Counted from the first letter of the stretch, positions 1 to 9,942 are shown. The stretch is 64,000 nucleotides of DNA from Citrobacter sedlakii NBRC 105722 (GCF_000759835.1 NZ_BBNB01000001.1:835270-899269), one strand, 5' to 3'. Notes: generated by a model from the sequence alone, not told the origin. Made by a program: numbers and translations.

Positions 1-355
1 GGTCGGTAATACTCATGTCATTTATCGCCACCAGCATTTCACCGGTATTATCAAGCAGCGATAAATAACTCGACGTATTTTCTCCGGGAACGATCAAACA
101 TTTGTCAACATGCACACCCGACTGGTTTGTTTGCGCCAGAAGCGAGCGACCGTAAAAATCTTCGCCAACCGCGGTCATTAGCCAGGAGTGCTTACCCAAT
201 AAAGCAAGGTTATGCGCGATATTGCGCCCTACGCCGCCGGGCGTGAATTTTATTTTCCCTGGATTCGAATCCGCATAATTTAATGACGCATGCAAATATC
301 CGGCGACATCCATATTGGCGGAACCAATGGTGATTATGTATTCCTTTTCGCGCAT
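1..355 (-). CDS. psuK: Pseudouridine kinase PsuK (partial, 3' end cut by window edge)
   Basis: The first 118 codons of a PfkB-family sugar kinase are read leftwards from an ATG at 355. The translation starts MREKEYIITIGSANMDVAGY and contains the N-terminal PfkB signature with GGVGRNIAHNLALLG at about residues 37-51. PsuK phosphorylates pseudouridine to pseudouridine 5'-phosphate, which PsuG then cleaves. In E. coli psuK lies directly beside fruA on the same strand, as here. The remainder and psuG should lie to the left of the window. The assignment rests on the N-terminal sequence plus gene order. Confidence 0.85.
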   Translation of the reverse strand, partial: MREKEYIITIGSANMDVAGYLHASLNYADSNPGKIKFTPGGVGRNIAHNLALLGKHSWLMTAVGEDFYGRSLLAQTNQSGVHVDKCLIVPGENTSSYLSLLDNTGEMLVAINDMSITD

Positions 356-593
356 AGCACGCCCTCTGGTAAGAAAATACCATTACGATAGCGAGAGTAA
401 GGCCTGACTTGGCCTTAGTAAAAACTATTTGAGCACATGTTCATATTCAAACATGTGTTTATGGTAAACCTCTTTTGACGAAAGTAAACGGGCTGACAAG
501 TGCAAAAAGTGACAGATATGAACAGAATCACAATTTTTTATCGTGACAGTTTATTAGGGAGGAAAAACTTGAGAGGAAGAACACAAAACAGAG
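356..593 (-). promoter_or_regulatory. Upstream region of psuK
   Basis: This non-coding, AT-rich stretch between the fruA terminator and psuK should hold the psuK promoter. I see no operator that I can name. A small open frame on the plus strand is only partly in it and has no coding character. Confidence 0.4.
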
Positions 594-625
594 ATAAAAA
601 AAAGGGCAGAGATCTCTCTGCCCTT
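594..625 (-). terminator. Rho-independent terminator of fruBKA
   Basis: On the minus strand a 10-bp perfect stem (AAGGGCAGAG, 616-625 pairing with 602-611, loop 612-615) is followed by a run of T residues (complement of the A run 595-603). It lies 14 bp beyond the fruA stop codon. Confidence 0.9.
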
Positions 626-638
626 GAGGAAATTCGGT

Positions 639-2330
639 TTATACCGCTTTCGCGGCGATCTCGGCTTCCGGACGTTTCAGGAACGCATAGGCCAGCCCCG
701 CCACCAGCGTACCGGCGACAATCGCCAGCAGGTATCCCAACACCGGACTAATAGCGCCTGGGATCAGCAGCACAAACAGGCCGCCGTGCGGCGCCATCAG
801 CTTCGCGCCGACGGCCATGGAGATCGCGCCGGTAAGCGCACCGCCAACGATACAGCACGGCAGAACGCGCATGGGATCACGCGCGGCGAACGGAATCGCC
901 CCTTCGGTGATAAAGCACAGGCCGAGCACCAGCGCCGCTTTGCCGCCTTCCTGCTGCGCTTTATCAAACTTACGACGCGCAACCAGCGTAGCCAGCCCCA
1001 GCGCCAGCGGTGGCACCATACCTGCCGCCATTATCGCTGCCATTGGCGCGTAGGTTTGCGTACTGAGCAGACCCACGCCGAACGCGTATGCCGCTTTGTT
1101 GACCGGCCCCCCCATATCGGTACACATCATCCCGCCGAGGATCGCGCCCAACAGTACCGCATTCGCGGTGCCCATGGTTTGCAGCCAGTGGGTCAGACCT
1201 TCCAGGATACCGGCTACGGGTTTGCCGATGAGGTAAATCATCGCCAGGCCCACCACCAGGCTGGAGATCAACGGAATAATCAGGATCGGCTTCAGCGCTT
1301 CCATACTCTGCGGCAGTTTCAGCCGGGTGCTGATCCCCTTCGCCACATACCCGGCAAGGAAACCGGCAATAATCCCGCCGATAAAGCCGGAACCGGTGCT
1401 GACAGCCAGCATACCGCCGATAAGGCCCGGCGTCAGACCCGGACGGTCAGCAATCGAGAAGGCAATATAGCCCGCCAGAACCGGCACCATCAGCGCGAAC
1501 GCCGAGCCGCCGCCAATCTGCATTAGCGCCGCCGCCAGCGTGCCTTCTACTTTGAACGCTTCTATACCAAAGGCAAAGGAGAGCGCGATACACAGCCCGC
1601 CAGCCACCACCATCGGCAACATATAGGAAACGCCCGTCAGCAGATGACGGTAAGCGCCAGCACTCTCTTTCTTCCCTTCCGCCGCCGCCGACTGCGTTTT
1701 GGCCGTTGGTTGATACGGCGTCGCTTCCGCTACCGCTTTGTCCAGCTCCTGCGCCGTTTTCTTCAGGGCCAGCCCGGTAGAAGTACGGTACATCGGCTTA
1801 CCGGCAAACTTCGCCAGATCCACTTCGATATCTGCCGCAACAATCACCAGATCCGCTTCAGCCACTTCTTCCGGCGTGATGGCATTGCCTGCGCCAACCG
1901 AACCGCGGGTTTCGACCTTCACCCACCAGCCGCGTTTTTTCGCTTCGGTTTCAATTGCTTCTGCCGCCATAAAAGTATGGGCGACGCCCGTCGGACAGGC
2001 GGTGACCGCCACCACGCGCTTCGGCCCGCTGGTTGCAGGCGCCACCGTCGTTGCGGTTGGCGCGCTATAGGGTTTTGCGTGACCTTTCGCTTCGCTCAGG
2101 AACAGTTCAGGATGCGCCACCGCCCGGGCAATGTCGCCCAGCCAGACTTTTTTGCCGTTCAGCGCGCTGTCTTCCGGGATACGGTCGCCCAGGACGATAG
2201 CCAGCTCAGCATCGTTTGGGTTATCGATAATCTCCAGATGTGCTTTTTGTGCCGCCGCGCCAAGCAAGGTTTTCGCCATATACGCGCGAGCCTGCCCGAG
2301 GTTAGCGTCAATAATCAGCAGCGTTTTCAT
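639..2330 (-). CDS. fruA: PTS fructose-specific EIIB'BC component FruA
   Basis: Membrane permease that imports fructose and phosphorylates it to fructose 1-phosphate. At 563 residues it matches the usual length. An N-terminal degenerate IIB-like domain (about 1-95) is followed by an Ala/Thr/Pro linker, the active IIB domain with the phosphocysteine motif ACPTGVAHTFM (Cys112), a second linker near residues 205-225 and a C-terminal IIC domain with many hydrophobic segments and Gly-rich loops such as GGMMCTDMGGPVNKAA. It is the last gene of fruB-fruK-fruA, 16 bp after fruK, so expression should follow the Cra-controlled fruB promoter. Confidence 0.97.
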   Translation of the reverse strand: MKTLLIIDANLGQARAYMAKTLLGAAAQKAHLEIIDNPNDAELAIVLGDRIPEDSALNGKKVWLGDIARAVAHPELFLSEAKGHAKPYSAPTATTVAPATSGPKRVVAVTACPTGVAHTFMAAEAIETEAKKRGWWVKVETRGSVGAGNAITPEEVAEADLVIVAADIEVDLAKFAGKPMYRTSTGLALKKTAQELDKAVAEATPYQPTAKTQSAAAEGKKESAGAYRHLLTGVSYMLPMVVAGGLCIALSFAFGIEAFKVEGTLAAALMQIGGGSAFALMVPVLAGYIAFSIADRPGLTPGLIGGMLAVSTGSGFIGGIIAGFLAGYVAKGISTRLKLPQSMEALKPILIIPLISSLVVGLAMIYLIGKPVAGILEGLTHWLQTMGTANAVLLGAILGGMMCTDMGGPVNKAAYAFGVGLLSTQTYAPMAAIMAAGMVPPLALGLATLVARRKFDKAQQEGGKAALVLGLCFITEGAIPFAARDPMRVLPCCIVGGALTGAISMAVGAKLMAPHGGLFVLLIPGAISPVLGYLLAIVAGTLVAGLAYAFLKRPEAEIAAKAV

Positions 2331-2346
2331 TATGCCTCTCCTGCTG

Positions 2347-3285
2347 TCAGTTAAACGGTTGTAAGTCGACGCGCGCCATCATTGCGGCCAACTGAGGACG
2401 ATCGGTAATGCCGACATTGCTTTGGCTAACCGCCAGCGCGGCGACAGCGGTCGCCAGGCGCAGCGTATGCTCGCTGGATTCGCGCATCAGCAGGCCATAG
2501 ATCAGGCCGCCAACCATCGAATCGCCTGCGCCCACGGTGCTCACAACGTCCACCGAAGGCGGTCTGGCGATCCATTCGCCCGACGCGTTCACCCACAGGG
2601 CGCCTTCTTCCCCGAGGGAGATCACCACGTGTGCGATGCCCTGCTCACGCAGGGCGTGGGCGGCTTCGATCACATCTTTCATCTCTGGCAGCTTGCGGCC
2701 TGCCCAGATCTCCAGTTCGCGACGGTTCGGTTTAACCAGCCACGGCGCCGCTTTCAGGCCCGCGACCAGCGCTTCACGACTACTATCAAAGATGATGCAC
2801 GGACACTGGCTGCGCAGGCGGGTCATCCAGTCGGTAAAGGCTTCCGGGCTAACGCCGGCCGGCAGGCTTCCGCTGACGCAAACCATATCGAACTGACCGA
2901 GCCAGCTCAGGGAATCGTTAACAAAACGCTCCCAGTCGGCAGGGGTCACGTCGAAACCAGAGAAGTTAAAGTCGGTGACTTCGCCATCTTTTTCCGTCAG
3001 CTTGACGTTGATACGGGTACGCCCCTGCACCACCTGAAAACGGTTAGCAATGCCCAGTTCGCTGAACAACTGCTGAAAACCGTCCTGGTTGTCTTTGCCG
3101 AGGAAACCGCCTACGGTGACGTCAATGCCCAGGTCTTTCAGCACCTTGGCGACGTTGATGCCCTTGCCCGCCGCGTGCAGGCCGGTCGTTTTCACCAGAT
3201 TGACTTCGCCGCGCTCAATTTCAGGGCAGAAGCCCACCAGATCATAAGCCGGGTTAAGAGTGATTGTGGCAACGCGTCTGCTCAT
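2347..3285 (-). CDS. fruK: 1-phosphofructokinase FruK
   Basis: PfkB-family kinase converting fructose 1-phosphate to fructose 1,6-bisphosphate in the cytoplasm, completing the pathway started by FruA. It has 312 residues, with the N-terminal signature containing GKGINVAKVL (about 41-50) and the C-terminal catalytic motif TVGAGDSMVGG with the catalytic Asp near residue 250. Its start codon shares one base with the fruB stop (TAATG), which indicates translational coupling. Confidence 0.97.
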   Translation of the reverse strand: MSRRVATITLNPAYDLVGFCPEIERGEVNLVKTTGLHAAGKGINVAKVLKDLGIDVTVGGFLGKDNQDGFQQLFSELGIANRFQVVQGRTRINVKLTEKDGEVTDFNFSGFDVTPADWERFVNDSLSWLGQFDMVCVSGSLPAGVSPEAFTDWMTRLRSQCPCIIFDSSREALVAGLKAAPWLVKPNRRELEIWAGRKLPEMKDVIEAAHALREQGIAHVVISLGEEGALWVNASGEWIARPPSVDVVSTVGAGDSMVGGLIYGLLMRESSEHTLRLATAVAALAVSQSNVGITDRPQLAAMMARVDLQPFN

Positions 3286-4415
3286 TACGCGCCCTCCCCA
3301 AGACCGGCAGCGATAGCATCGCCTATCGCCTTCAGCGCCTGTTCAGCATCTGCCCCCTGCGCGGTAAAGCGCAGACGGTGTCCTTTTTTCACGCCCAGCG
3401 CTACCACTTTCATCAAACTGCGTCCATTAGCCGGTTTGCCGGTTCCATCAAGATTTGCCACGGTAATTTCACTGCTAAATTGTTTAATCGTATTGACCAG
3501 CATGGTCCCCGGACGGGCATGCAGCCCGTGTTCGTTGCGCACGACAAACTCTGCGCTCAGCAGATCCTCAGTCAACGCCTCATCGCTGGTCAGCAAGGCC
3601 AGCACTGTCGCCGCATCCGCGTTCAGCAGTCGGTCAGCTTTATTGTCGAGCAGCAGATCGCCCAGACGCTTCAGCACGGACACCGGCTGATCGTCAGCCA
3701 TCGCAACGGTGACCAACAGCGACGCTTTTTCGCCGCCAACATCGAAGGCCTTCGCCGCACGGCTGACAGCAACGGCGCTACGCAGGTTGCCTTCCGCGCT
3801 GTCGCTCAGCCAGACGCCTTGTCCCAGGTTCATCGGCAGTTCGTTGATGGCTTTGGCGACAAACGCCGCATCCACGGCGCCCGCTTCTTTCAGCCGCGCT
3901 GCGTTCAGCGCCTGGAGCGTAACCAGAGATTGGGCCGCCACATCAAGCGACAGCGTGTCGTTGTCCAGCTTCAGTTGTTCGCTCTGTTTTTCTCCCATCA
4001 GCAGCGCGCGCAGTTCCTCTGCGGTGGTGGCGGATTTCAGCTGTTCAGCAACGGAATCATCACTAAGGACATGCGTCAGCTGACGCAGCAGTCCGAGGTG
4101 TTCGTCGGAGCTGGCGGCGATACCGATTGCCACATAGGCAACCTGACCTTCCCCCCAGGTGACGCCCTGCGGAAACTGAAAAACCTGTACGCCGGTTTTC
4201 AGCACCTGGTCACGCGTGTCGGTCGTGCCATGAGGAATAGCGATCCCGTTGCCGAGAAAGGTAGACGTCTGTTGCTCGCGCGCGAGCATGCCGTCAACAT
4301 AGCCTTCCGCCACGTTGCCCGCCTGTACTAACGCGGCGGCAACCTGGCGGATGGCCTCTTGTTTATCTCCGGCCTGTTCGCCCGGATGAATGTCCTGAAC
4401 GGATAACTGGAACAT
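3285..4415 (-). CDS. fruB: Fructose PTS diphosphoryl transfer protein FruB (EIIA-FPr)
   Basis: Fusion of an EIIA(Fru) domain and an HPr-like FPr domain that passes phosphate from EI to FruA. At 376 residues it has the usual length. The EIIA part (about 1-145) has the active histidine in GIAIPHGT (His62). A middle linker domain follows, then the FPr domain (about 285-376) with the phosphohistidine motif [10 protein letters not shown] (His298 area). It is the first gene of the operon. Two Cra operator palindromes lie 22 and 89 bp upstream, the same arrangement known for E. coli fruB, where Cra represses and fructose 1-phosphate relieves repression. Confidence 0.97.
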   Translation of the reverse strand: MFQLSVQDIHPGEQAGDKQEAIRQVAAALVQAGNVAEGYVDGMLAREQQTSTFLGNGIAIPHGTTDTRDQVLKTGVQVFQFPQGVTWGEGQVAYVAIGIAASSDEHLGLLRQLTHVLSDDSVAEQLKSATTAEELRALLMGEKQSEQLKLDNDTLSLDVAAQSLVTLQALNAARLKEAGAVDAAFVAKAINELPMNLGQGVWLSDSAEGNLRSAVAVSRAAKAFDVGGEKASLLVTVAMADDQPVSVLKRLGDLLLDNKADRLLNADAATVLALLTSDEALTEDLLSAEFVVRNEHGLHARPGTMLVNTIKQFSSEITVANLDGTGKPANGRSLMKVVALGVKKGHRLRFTAQGADAEQALKAIGDAIAAGLGEGA

Positions 4416-4436
4416 GGTTCTCCTCTCCTGCTGAAT

Positions 4437-4448
4437 TGAAACGATTCA
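4437..4448 (-). promoter_or_regulatory. Cra (FruR) operator, proximal
   Basis: TGAATCGTTTCA on the minus strand matches the Cra consensus palindrome (TGAAWCGWTTCA). It lies about 22 bp upstream of the fruB start, so binding would block transcription or its early steps. Confidence 0.85.
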
Positions 4449-4503
4449 GCTTACATGAGAAAAAAGGCGCTAACGGGCTTCGTTGAGTGAAACACGACAG
4501 CGC

Positions 4504-4515
4504 TGAAACGTTTCA
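4504..4515 (-). promoter_or_regulatory. Cra (FruR) operator, distal
   Basis: TGAAACGTTTCA is a perfect 12-bp palindrome and the ideal Cra half-site arrangement. It lies 89 bp upstream of fruB and 67 bp from the proximal site. The rest of the 366-bp fruB-setB gap (4416-4782) holds the divergent promoters; I see no other named site. Confidence 0.88.
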
Positions 4516-4782
4516 AGAAGTCTTGCGCTTTCTGCTTCAGCACGCAAGAAAAGTTGTATTTTTGATCGCAAAATTTAGATGTAATGCACATTTTTCCGCC
4601 ATCGCTTTTGCCTTGCTGAAGCAAATCGGGTCGCGTTTCGTTTAAGGTTCAGCAGCGTCAGCACCCGCTTTGCATAATGAAATGCCATTTTGATTTTTCG
4701 TGTCGAATTTGATTCAGGCACCTGTTTATTTTCTGACAAGCGGCGTAAACTCCGCGTCTCGTCACATCACTGATACTGAAAC

Positions 4783-5964
4783 ATGCATAACAGTCCCGCT
4801 GCCGCCGCGCCAAAAACGTTTGACCTGACGTCTACGGCCTTCCTTATTGTCGCCTTTCTTACCGGCATTGCCGGCGCGCTTCAGACCCCGACGCTGAGCC
4901 TTTTTCTCACCGATGAAGTGCATGCGCGACCGGGTATGGTCGGCTTCTTTTTTACCGGCAGCGCCGTGATCGGCATACTGGTAAGCCAGTTTCTGGCGGG
5001 ACGTTCAGATAAAAAGGGCGATCGTAAAACGCTGATTGTTTTTTGCTGCGCGCTGGGGATGCTGGCCTGCGTGTTATTCGCCTGGAACCGCAACTACTTT
5101 GTTCTGCTGTTTATCGGGGTGTTCCTGAGCAGCTTTGGCTCGACAGCCAACCCGCAGATGTTTGCGCTGGCCCGCGAGCACGCCGACCGTACCGGGCGGG
5201 AAGCCGTAATGTTCAGCTCGATCCTACGCGCCCAGGTATCGCTGGCCTGGGTGATTGGTCCGCCGCTGGCCTATGCGCTGGCGATGGGCTTCAGCTTTAC
5301 GGTAATGTACCTGAGCGCCGCAGTGGCGTTTGTGGTCTGCGGCGCGATGGTGTGGTTCTTTTTGCCCTCTATGCGTAAAGAGACCACGCTGGCGACCGGC
5401 GCGCTGGAAGCGCCGCGCCGCAACCGTCGCGATACCCTGCTGCTTTTCGCGATCTGTACGTTGATGTGGGGAACTAACAGCCTGTATATCATTAATATGC
5501 CGCTGTTTATTATCAACGAGTTACATCTTCCGGAGAAGCTGGCTGGCGTGATGATGGGAACCGCTGCCGGGCTGGAAATCCCAACGATGCTGATTGCGGG
5601 CTACTTCGCGAAACGTCTGGGTAAACGGTTACTGATGTGCATCGCCGTCGCGGCGGGCCTCTGCTTTTATGCGGGAATGTTGGTCGCCCACTCCCCGGCG
5701 GTGTTGTTGGGTCTGCAATTGCTGAACGCTATCTATATCGGCATTCTTGGCGGTATCGGCATGCTCTATTTTCAGGATCTGATGCCGGGCCAGGCGGGTT
5801 CCGCCACCACCTTATATACCAACACCATTCGCGTGGGCTGGATCATCGCCGGTTCGCTGGCGGGCATTGCCGCGGAGATCTGGAATTACCACGCGGTGTT
5901 CTGGTTTGCGCTGGTGATGATTATTGCCACCATGGCCTGTCTGGCACGAATCAAAGACGTTTAA
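4783..5964 (+). CDS. setB: Sugar efflux transporter SetB
   Basis: Major facilitator superfamily exporter of sugars and glycosides in the inner membrane. At 393 residues it equals the E. coli protein. Twelve hydrophobic segments can be seen; the loop between segments 2 and 3 carries the MFS motif [10 protein letters not shown] (about 73-82), and a cytoplasmic linker with APRRNRRD lies in the middle. No strong ribosome site precedes the ATG, but the N-terminus aligns with the known protein. It is divergent from fruB. Its stop codon overlaps the convergent yeiW by 4 bp. Confidence 0.95.
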   Translation: MHNSPAAAAPKTFDLTSTAFLIVAFLTGIAGALQTPTLSLFLTDEVHARPGMVGFFFTGSAVIGILVSQFLAGRSDKKGDRKTLIVFCCALGMLACVLFAWNRNYFVLLFIGVFLSSFGSTANPQMFALAREHADRTGREAVMFSSILRAQVSLAWVIGPPLAYALAMGFSFTVMYLSAAVAFVVCGAMVWFFLPSMRKETTLATGALEAPRRNRRDTLLLFAICTLMWGTNSLYIINMPLFIINELHLPEKLAGVMMGTAAGLEIPTMLIAGYFAKRLGKRLLMCIAVAAGLCFYAGMLVAHSPAVLLGLQLLNAIYIGILGGIGMLYFQDLMPGQAGSATTLYTNTIRVGWIIAGSLAGIAAEIWNYHAVFWFALVMIIATMACLARIKDV

Positions 5965-6215
5965 GGCGCGGTCATCGCTTCCAGTTCGATGAGGTACGTC
6001 ATCGCCTGTTCGCGGCTGCGTCCGCACATTTCGGCGTCCGGTTGCAGTCCGGCACAAACTTTAGGACGCTGCGGCGAACCAAAAATTTTGCAGCGCAGGC
6101 GCGCGTCCAACTGGACGCACGGCGTATTGGCGGGCTTGCCGTTGGGCATGCCGGGGATGGGGCTGGAAATCGAGGGGGCGGTGCAACACGCCCCGCAATC
6201 CGGACGGCATTCCAT
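5961..6215 (-). CDS. yeiW: YeiW, small CxxCxxCC-type cysteine cluster protein
   Basis: An 84-residue protein beginning [17 protein letters not shown], with the N-terminal cysteine cluster (C-x3-C-x2-CC) typical of the UPF0153 zinc- or iron-chelating family. A longer open frame extends to 6377, but the extension overlaps the start of efpL on the other strand; the internal ATG at 6215 has a good AAAGAGAG ribosome site and gives the length of the E. coli protein. Function is not established. Confidence 0.88.
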   Translation of the reverse strand: MECRPDCGACCTAPSISSPIPGMPNGKPANTPCVQLDARLRCKIFGSPQRPKVCAGLQPDAEMCGRSREQAMTYLIELEAMTAP

Positions 6216-6354
6216 AACGGGCTCTCTTTTTTTGACGTCCGGACAGTACCACCTTTTGTACACCAGTAAAAGTGCGAATTCCGCTTGCCTGAAAGCCCCG
6301 GCGCGAGTAGTTTGACGCGATAATTTAGCTAATCTCCACAACAGGATCTTTTCG

Positions 6355-6927
6355 ATGCCAAGAGCGAACGAAATCAAAAAAGGTATGGTACTGAACTACA
6401 ACGGCAAGTTGCTGATTGTGAAAGATATCGATATTCAGTCTCCTACCGCCCGCGGCGCGGCGACGCTGTATAAAATGCGTTTCTCCGACGTCCGTACCGG
6501 TCTGAAAGTTGAAGAGCGCTTTAAGGGCGATGATATCGTTGATACCGTGACCCTGAACCGCCGTGGCGTCGATTTCTCTTATATCGACGGCAATGAATAT
6601 GTCTTCATGGATAAAGAAGACTATACGCCTTATACCTTTACCCAGGATCAAATCGAAGAGGAATTGCAGTTTATTCCTGAAGGCGGCATGCCGGACATGC
6701 AGGTCCTGCTCTGGGACGGACAACTGTTGGCGCTTGAATTGCCGCAGACCGTGGATCTGGAGATCGTGGAAACCGCGCCAGGAATTAAAGGCGCCTCTGC
6801 CAGCGCACGTAACAAACCTGCGACCCTGAGTACCGGTCTGGTGATTCTGGTACCGGAATACCTGAGCGCCGGAGAGAAAATCCGCATTCATATCGAAGAA
6901 CGTCGCTATATGGGACGCGCGGATTAA
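6355..6927 (+). CDS. efpL: Elongation factor P-like protein EfpL (YeiP)
   Basis: Paralogue of translation factor EF-P that helps ribosomes stalled on difficult peptide motifs. At 190 residues it has the KOW-like N-terminal domain (about 4-60) and two OB domains. In place of the modified lysine of EF-P, the domain I loop reads SPTARGAA with Arg33 at the tip, a family hallmark needing no modification enzyme. An AGGA ribosome site precedes the ATG at good spacing. It is transcribed alone and followed by a REP element. Confidence 0.95.
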   Translation: MPRANEIKKGMVLNYNGKLLIVKDIDIQSPTARGAATLYKMRFSDVRTGLKVEERFKGDDIVDTVTLNRRGVDFSYIDGNEYVFMDKEDYTPYTFTQDQIEEELQFIPEGGMPDMQVLLWDGQLLALELPQTVDLEIVETAPGIKGASASARNKPATLSTGLVILVPEYLSAGEKIRIHIEERRYMGRAD

Positions 6928-6938
6928 CAGAAGAGGTA

Positions 6939-7016
6939 GCCGGATGGCGGTGTAAACCTTTTATCCGGCCAGTGCTCTCTTCGCTGTAGGCCTGATGAGC
7001 GCAGCGCCATCAGGCC
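6939..7016. repeat. REP/BIME palindromic element pair
   Basis: Two short imperfect palindromes lie between efpL and uxuA: GCCGGATGGCGG...TTATCCGGCC (6939-6970) and GTAGGCCTGATGAGCGCAGC...CATCAGGCC (6986-7016). The wording matches enterobacterial REP units. Both convergent genes end next to it, so it may protect their mRNA 3' ends or act in termination. Confidence 0.9.
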
Positions 7017-7038
7017 TCTTTACGTCAATAACGCGTCA

Positions 7039-8229
7039 TTACAGCAGATCGCGGAACTGAGTCTGTTTCAACGCCAGTTCAACGCCGCGCACTTCCGCTA
7101 GCCCTTTCAGACGGCCAATCGCCGAGTACCCTGGATTGGTTTTCTTATGCAGATCGTCCAGCATCTGATGCCCGTGATCGGGACGCATTGGAATGGGGCG
7201 GAGATCTCCCGCCTGTTTACGACGCTGCTCTTCACGCAAAATAGCCGTCACCACGGCAACCATGTCGACATCGCCCTGCAGGTGCGCGCCTTCGTGGAAG
7301 GTTTTCGGATTGTCTTCACGGCAGGTGGAGCGCAGATGCGTAAAGTGAATACGATCGCCAAAGGTTTCGATCATTTTCACCAGGTCGTTGTCCGCGCGCA
7401 CGCCGTAAGATCCTGTACACATGGTGAAGCCGTTGTGAATGCTGTCCACCGTCTCCTTCAGCCATTGCATGTCCTCAATGGTCGAGACGATGCGCGGTAA
7501 ACCGAGGATCGGGCGCGGCGGATCGTCCGGATGAACGGCAAGACGGACGCCCACTTCTTCAGCCACCGGCACAATCGCGCGCAGAAATACGGCCATATTC
7601 TCACGCAAATCGTCTTTGCTGATGCCGTCATACTCCGCCAGGCGCGCGCGGAACTGATCGAGAGTATAACCCTCCTCCGCGCCCGGCAGGCCGGCGATAA
7701 TATTACGGGTCAGCTTTTCGATATCCGCCGCGCTCATGGCGTTGAAATACGCCTGCGCCTGACGCTGTTCTTCATCGGTATAATCCGCTTCAGCACCTGC
7801 ACGCTTCAGAATGTGCAGCTCAAAAGCAGCAAAGGCGATCTGATCAAAACGCAGCGCTTTTGAACCGTCCGGCAGCGTGTATTCCAGATCGGTACGCGTC
7901 CAGTCGAGGATCGGCATAAAGTTGTAGCAGACGGTATCGATACCGCAGGTAGCCAGATTGCGGATGCTCTGCTGGTAGTTAGCAATCCAGGTCTGATACT
8001 GACCGGAACGGGTTTTGATATCTTCATGCACCGGAATGCTTTCGACCACGGACCAGGTAAGCCCTTTCTCCGCCAGAACCGCCTGACGCTTTTTGATCTC
8101 TTCGACCGGCCACACTTCACCGTTTGGAATGTGGTGCAATGCCGTCACAACGCCCGTTGCGCCCGCCTGACGCACATCATCAAGCGATACCGGATCGTTT
8201 GGTCCGTACCAACGCCAGGTTTGTTCCAT
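7039..8229 (-). CDS. uxuA: D-mannonate dehydratase UxuA
   Basis: Converts D-mannonate to 2-keto-3-deoxygluconate in glucuronate breakdown. It has 396 residues, close to the 394 of E. coli UxuA, and starts [20 protein letters not shown]. Conserved stretches include [50 protein letters not shown] and MRPDHGHQM, which supply the His/Cys metal ligands of the family. In E. coli K-12 uxuA is elsewhere, with uxuB. Here it is divergent from yeiQ, an UxuB-like oxidoreductase, with two UxuR/ExuR-like operators between them, so the pair probably forms a hexuronate module. Confidence 0.96.
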   Translation of the reverse strand: MEQTWRWYGPNDPVSLDDVRQAGATGVVTALHHIPNGEVWPVEEIKKRQAVLAEKGLTWSVVESIPVHEDIKTRSGQYQTWIANYQQSIRNLATCGIDTVCYNFMPILDWTRTDLEYTLPDGSKALRFDQIAFAAFELHILKRAGAEADYTDEEQRQAQAYFNAMSAADIEKLTRNIIAGLPGAEEGYTLDQFRARLAEYDGISKDDLRENMAVFLRAIVPVAEEVGVRLAVHPDDPPRPILGLPRIVSTIEDMQWLKETVDSIHNGFTMCTGSYGVRADNDLVKMIETFGDRIHFTHLRSTCREDNPKTFHEGAHLQGDVDMVAVVTAILREEQRRKQAGDLRPIPMRPDHGHQMLDDLHKKTNPGYSAIGRLKGLAEVRGVELALKQTQFRDLL

Positions 8230-8241
8230 TGTTCACCTCAC

Positions 8242-8259
8242 AAGTTGTTATACCAAAAT
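8242..8259 (-). promoter_or_regulatory. UxuR/ExuR-like operator near uxuA
   Basis: The minus strand reads ATTTTGGTATAACAACTT, 14 of 18 positions equal to the UxuR/ExuR consensus as I recall it (AAATTGGTATACCAATTT). It lies 12 bp upstream of the uxuA start codon, a position suited to repression. Confidence 0.6.
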
Positions 8260-8351
8260 AGGGTCATTGAATGACGACTACCATACAGGCTTCTCATCCC
8301 CGATCAATCAGGGCCGTATCATTGATTGATCCAGCTCACATTCCCTGGAAT

Positions 8352-8369
8352 AATTCGGCTTACCAATTC
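8352..8369 (-). promoter_or_regulatory. UxuR/ExuR-like operator near yeiQ
   Basis: The minus strand reads GAATTGGTAAGCCGAATT, 13 of 18 positions equal to the same consensus. It lies 63 bp upstream of yeiQ and 93 bp from the other site, in the divergent promoter region. Confidence 0.5.
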
Positions 8370-8432
8370 AATTTGTTGTCATATAACTTTACACTGAGCC
8401 TGTTAATTTATCGTTAATCAGGTGTATAAAAA

Positions 8433-9899
8433 ATGACTACTATTGCCTCAGCCATCCTGCCCGATAGCGTCCGGACGCCGCAGTATGACCGCAGCCGACT
8501 CGCCTCGCGTATCGTCCATTTCGGTTTCGGCGCGTTTCATCGCGCCCATCAGGCGCTACTTACCGACCGGGTACTGAATGCGCAAGGCGGCGACTGGGGC
8601 ATTTGTGAGATCAGCTTGTTCAGCGGCGACAGGCTGATGAGTCAGCTCCGCGCTCAGGATCATTTATATACCGTGCTGGAGAAAGGCGCGAACGGCAACC
8701 AGGCGATCGTTATCGGCGCTGTCCATGAATGTCTGAACGCAAAGCTCGACTCGCTGACCGCGATTATTGAAAAATTTTGCGAGCCGCAGGTGGCGATTGT
8801 CTCGCTGACTATCACTGAGAAAGGCTACTGCATTGACCCCGCTACCGGCACGCTCGATCTGACCCATCCCCGTATCCGGCACGACATTGACTCACCGGGT
8901 GAGCCGCATTCCGCGCCGGGCATTCTGGTCGAAGCGTTGTCCCGCCGTCGGGAGCGGGGGCTACTCCCTTTTACCGTACTGTCCTGCGATAACATTCCTG
9001 ACAACGGTCATGTGGTAAAAAACGCGGTGCTGGGAATGGCCGAAAAGCGCGATCCGGCGCTGGCAATGTGGATCCGCGAGCATGTCAGCTTTCCCGGGAC
9101 GATGGTTGACCGGATTGTCCCCGCCGCCACAGACGAAACGCTGGATGAAATCTCCCGGGCGCTGGGCGTTGCCGACCCGTGCGGCATCAGCTGCGAGCCG
9201 TTTATCCAGTGGGTCATTGAAGATCGCTTCGTCGCCGGGCGCCCGGCATGGGAAACCGCGGGCGTTCAGTTGGTCACCGATGTCCGGCCCTGGGAAGAGA
9301 TGAAGCTGCGAATGCTGAACGGCAGCCACTCATTCCTCGCGTATCTGGGTTACCTGTCCGGATTTCAGCATATCAGCGAATGTATGCAGGACGAGGCCTT
9401 CCGTGAAGCCGCGTATCAACTGATGATGCGCGAACAGGCGCCCACGCTGAGCATTACCGATGTCGATCTGCAGCGCTATGCCGGAAGCCTGATCGCCCGT
9501 TTCGCCAATCCGGCGCTGAAGCACAAAACCTGGCAAATCGCGATGGACGGCAGTCAAAAACTGCCGCAACGCATGCTGGCGGGGGTTCGAATTCACCTTG
9601 AACGCGGCAGCGCATGGCCGCTGCTGGCGCTGGGCATCGCGGGTTGGATGCGCTATGTGTGCGGCGTTGACGACGCGGGCGCGCCAATTGACGTTCGCGA
9701 TCCGCTGAGCGACAAAATTCGTCTGCTCGTCGCCAACGTGGGTGAAAACGAGAAGGTGGCAAACCTGCTCACTTTACAGGAAGTTTTTGGTAGCGATCTG
9801 CCGAAAAACCCTGTTTTTGTGCAGGCTATTGAAACAGCCTGGCAGCATCTTGCCCGGCACGGCGCGCATCAGGCGGTCATCAGTACGTTAAAAATTTAA
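8433..9899 (+). CDS. yeiQ: YeiQ, mannitol dehydrogenase/fructuronate reductase-family oxidoreductase
   Basis: NAD-dependent polyol or uronate dehydrogenase of the family that contains UxuB (fructuronate to mannonate) and MtlD. It has 488 residues, as in E. coli. The N-terminal nucleotide-binding region contains IVHFGFGAFHRAHQALL (about 28-44), and the C-terminal domain has the family motif MKLRMLNGSHSFLAYLG (about 290-306) with the conserved Lys-x-x-x-x-Asn-x-x-His. An AGGTG ribosome site precedes the ATG. Its place opposite uxuA suggests that it supplies mannonate to UxuA, but the exact substrate is not shown by sequence. Confidence 0.92.
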   Translation: MTTIASAILPDSVRTPQYDRSRLASRIVHFGFGAFHRAHQALLTDRVLNAQGGDWGICEISLFSGDRLMSQLRAQDHLYTVLEKGANGNQAIVIGAVHECLNAKLDSLTAIIEKFCEPQVAIVSLTITEKGYCIDPATGTLDLTHPRIRHDIDSPGEPHSAPGILVEALSRRRERGLLPFTVLSCDNIPDNGHVVKNAVLGMAEKRDPALAMWIREHVSFPGTMVDRIVPAATDETLDEISRALGVADPCGISCEPFIQWVIEDRFVAGRPAWETAGVQLVTDVRPWEEMKLRMLNGSHSFLAYLGYLSGFQHISECMQDEAFREAAYQLMMREQAPTLSITDVDLQRYAGSLIARFANPALKHKTWQIAMDGSQKLPQRMLAGVRIHLERGSAWPLLALGIAGWMRYVCGVDDAGAPIDVRDPLSDKIRLLVANVGENEKVANLLTLQEVFGSDLPKNPVFVQAIETAWQHLARHGAHQAVISTLKI

Positions 9900-9915
9900 C
9901 AATTTCTGCCATTAA

Positions 9916-9942
9916 GGCGAACGAATGCCGCGTTCGTTCGCC
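9916..9942 (+). terminator. Strong hairpin after yeiQ, probable terminator
   Basis: GGCGAACGAA (9916-9925) pairs perfectly with TTCGTTCGCC (9933-9942) around a 7-nt loop, 17 bp beyond the yeiQ stop. The following bases are pyrimidine-rich (CTTCTCTTTT) rather than a clean T run, so termination may be partial. Confidence 0.6.

Noticed and set aside
624..1526. 300-codon plus-strand open frame
   Set aside because: Antisense shadow of fruA with low-complexity Arg/His/Gln composition.
6939..7016. Repeats considered as a CRISPR fragment
   Set aside because: Only two dissimilar palindromic units without regular spacers; the wording is that of REP elements.
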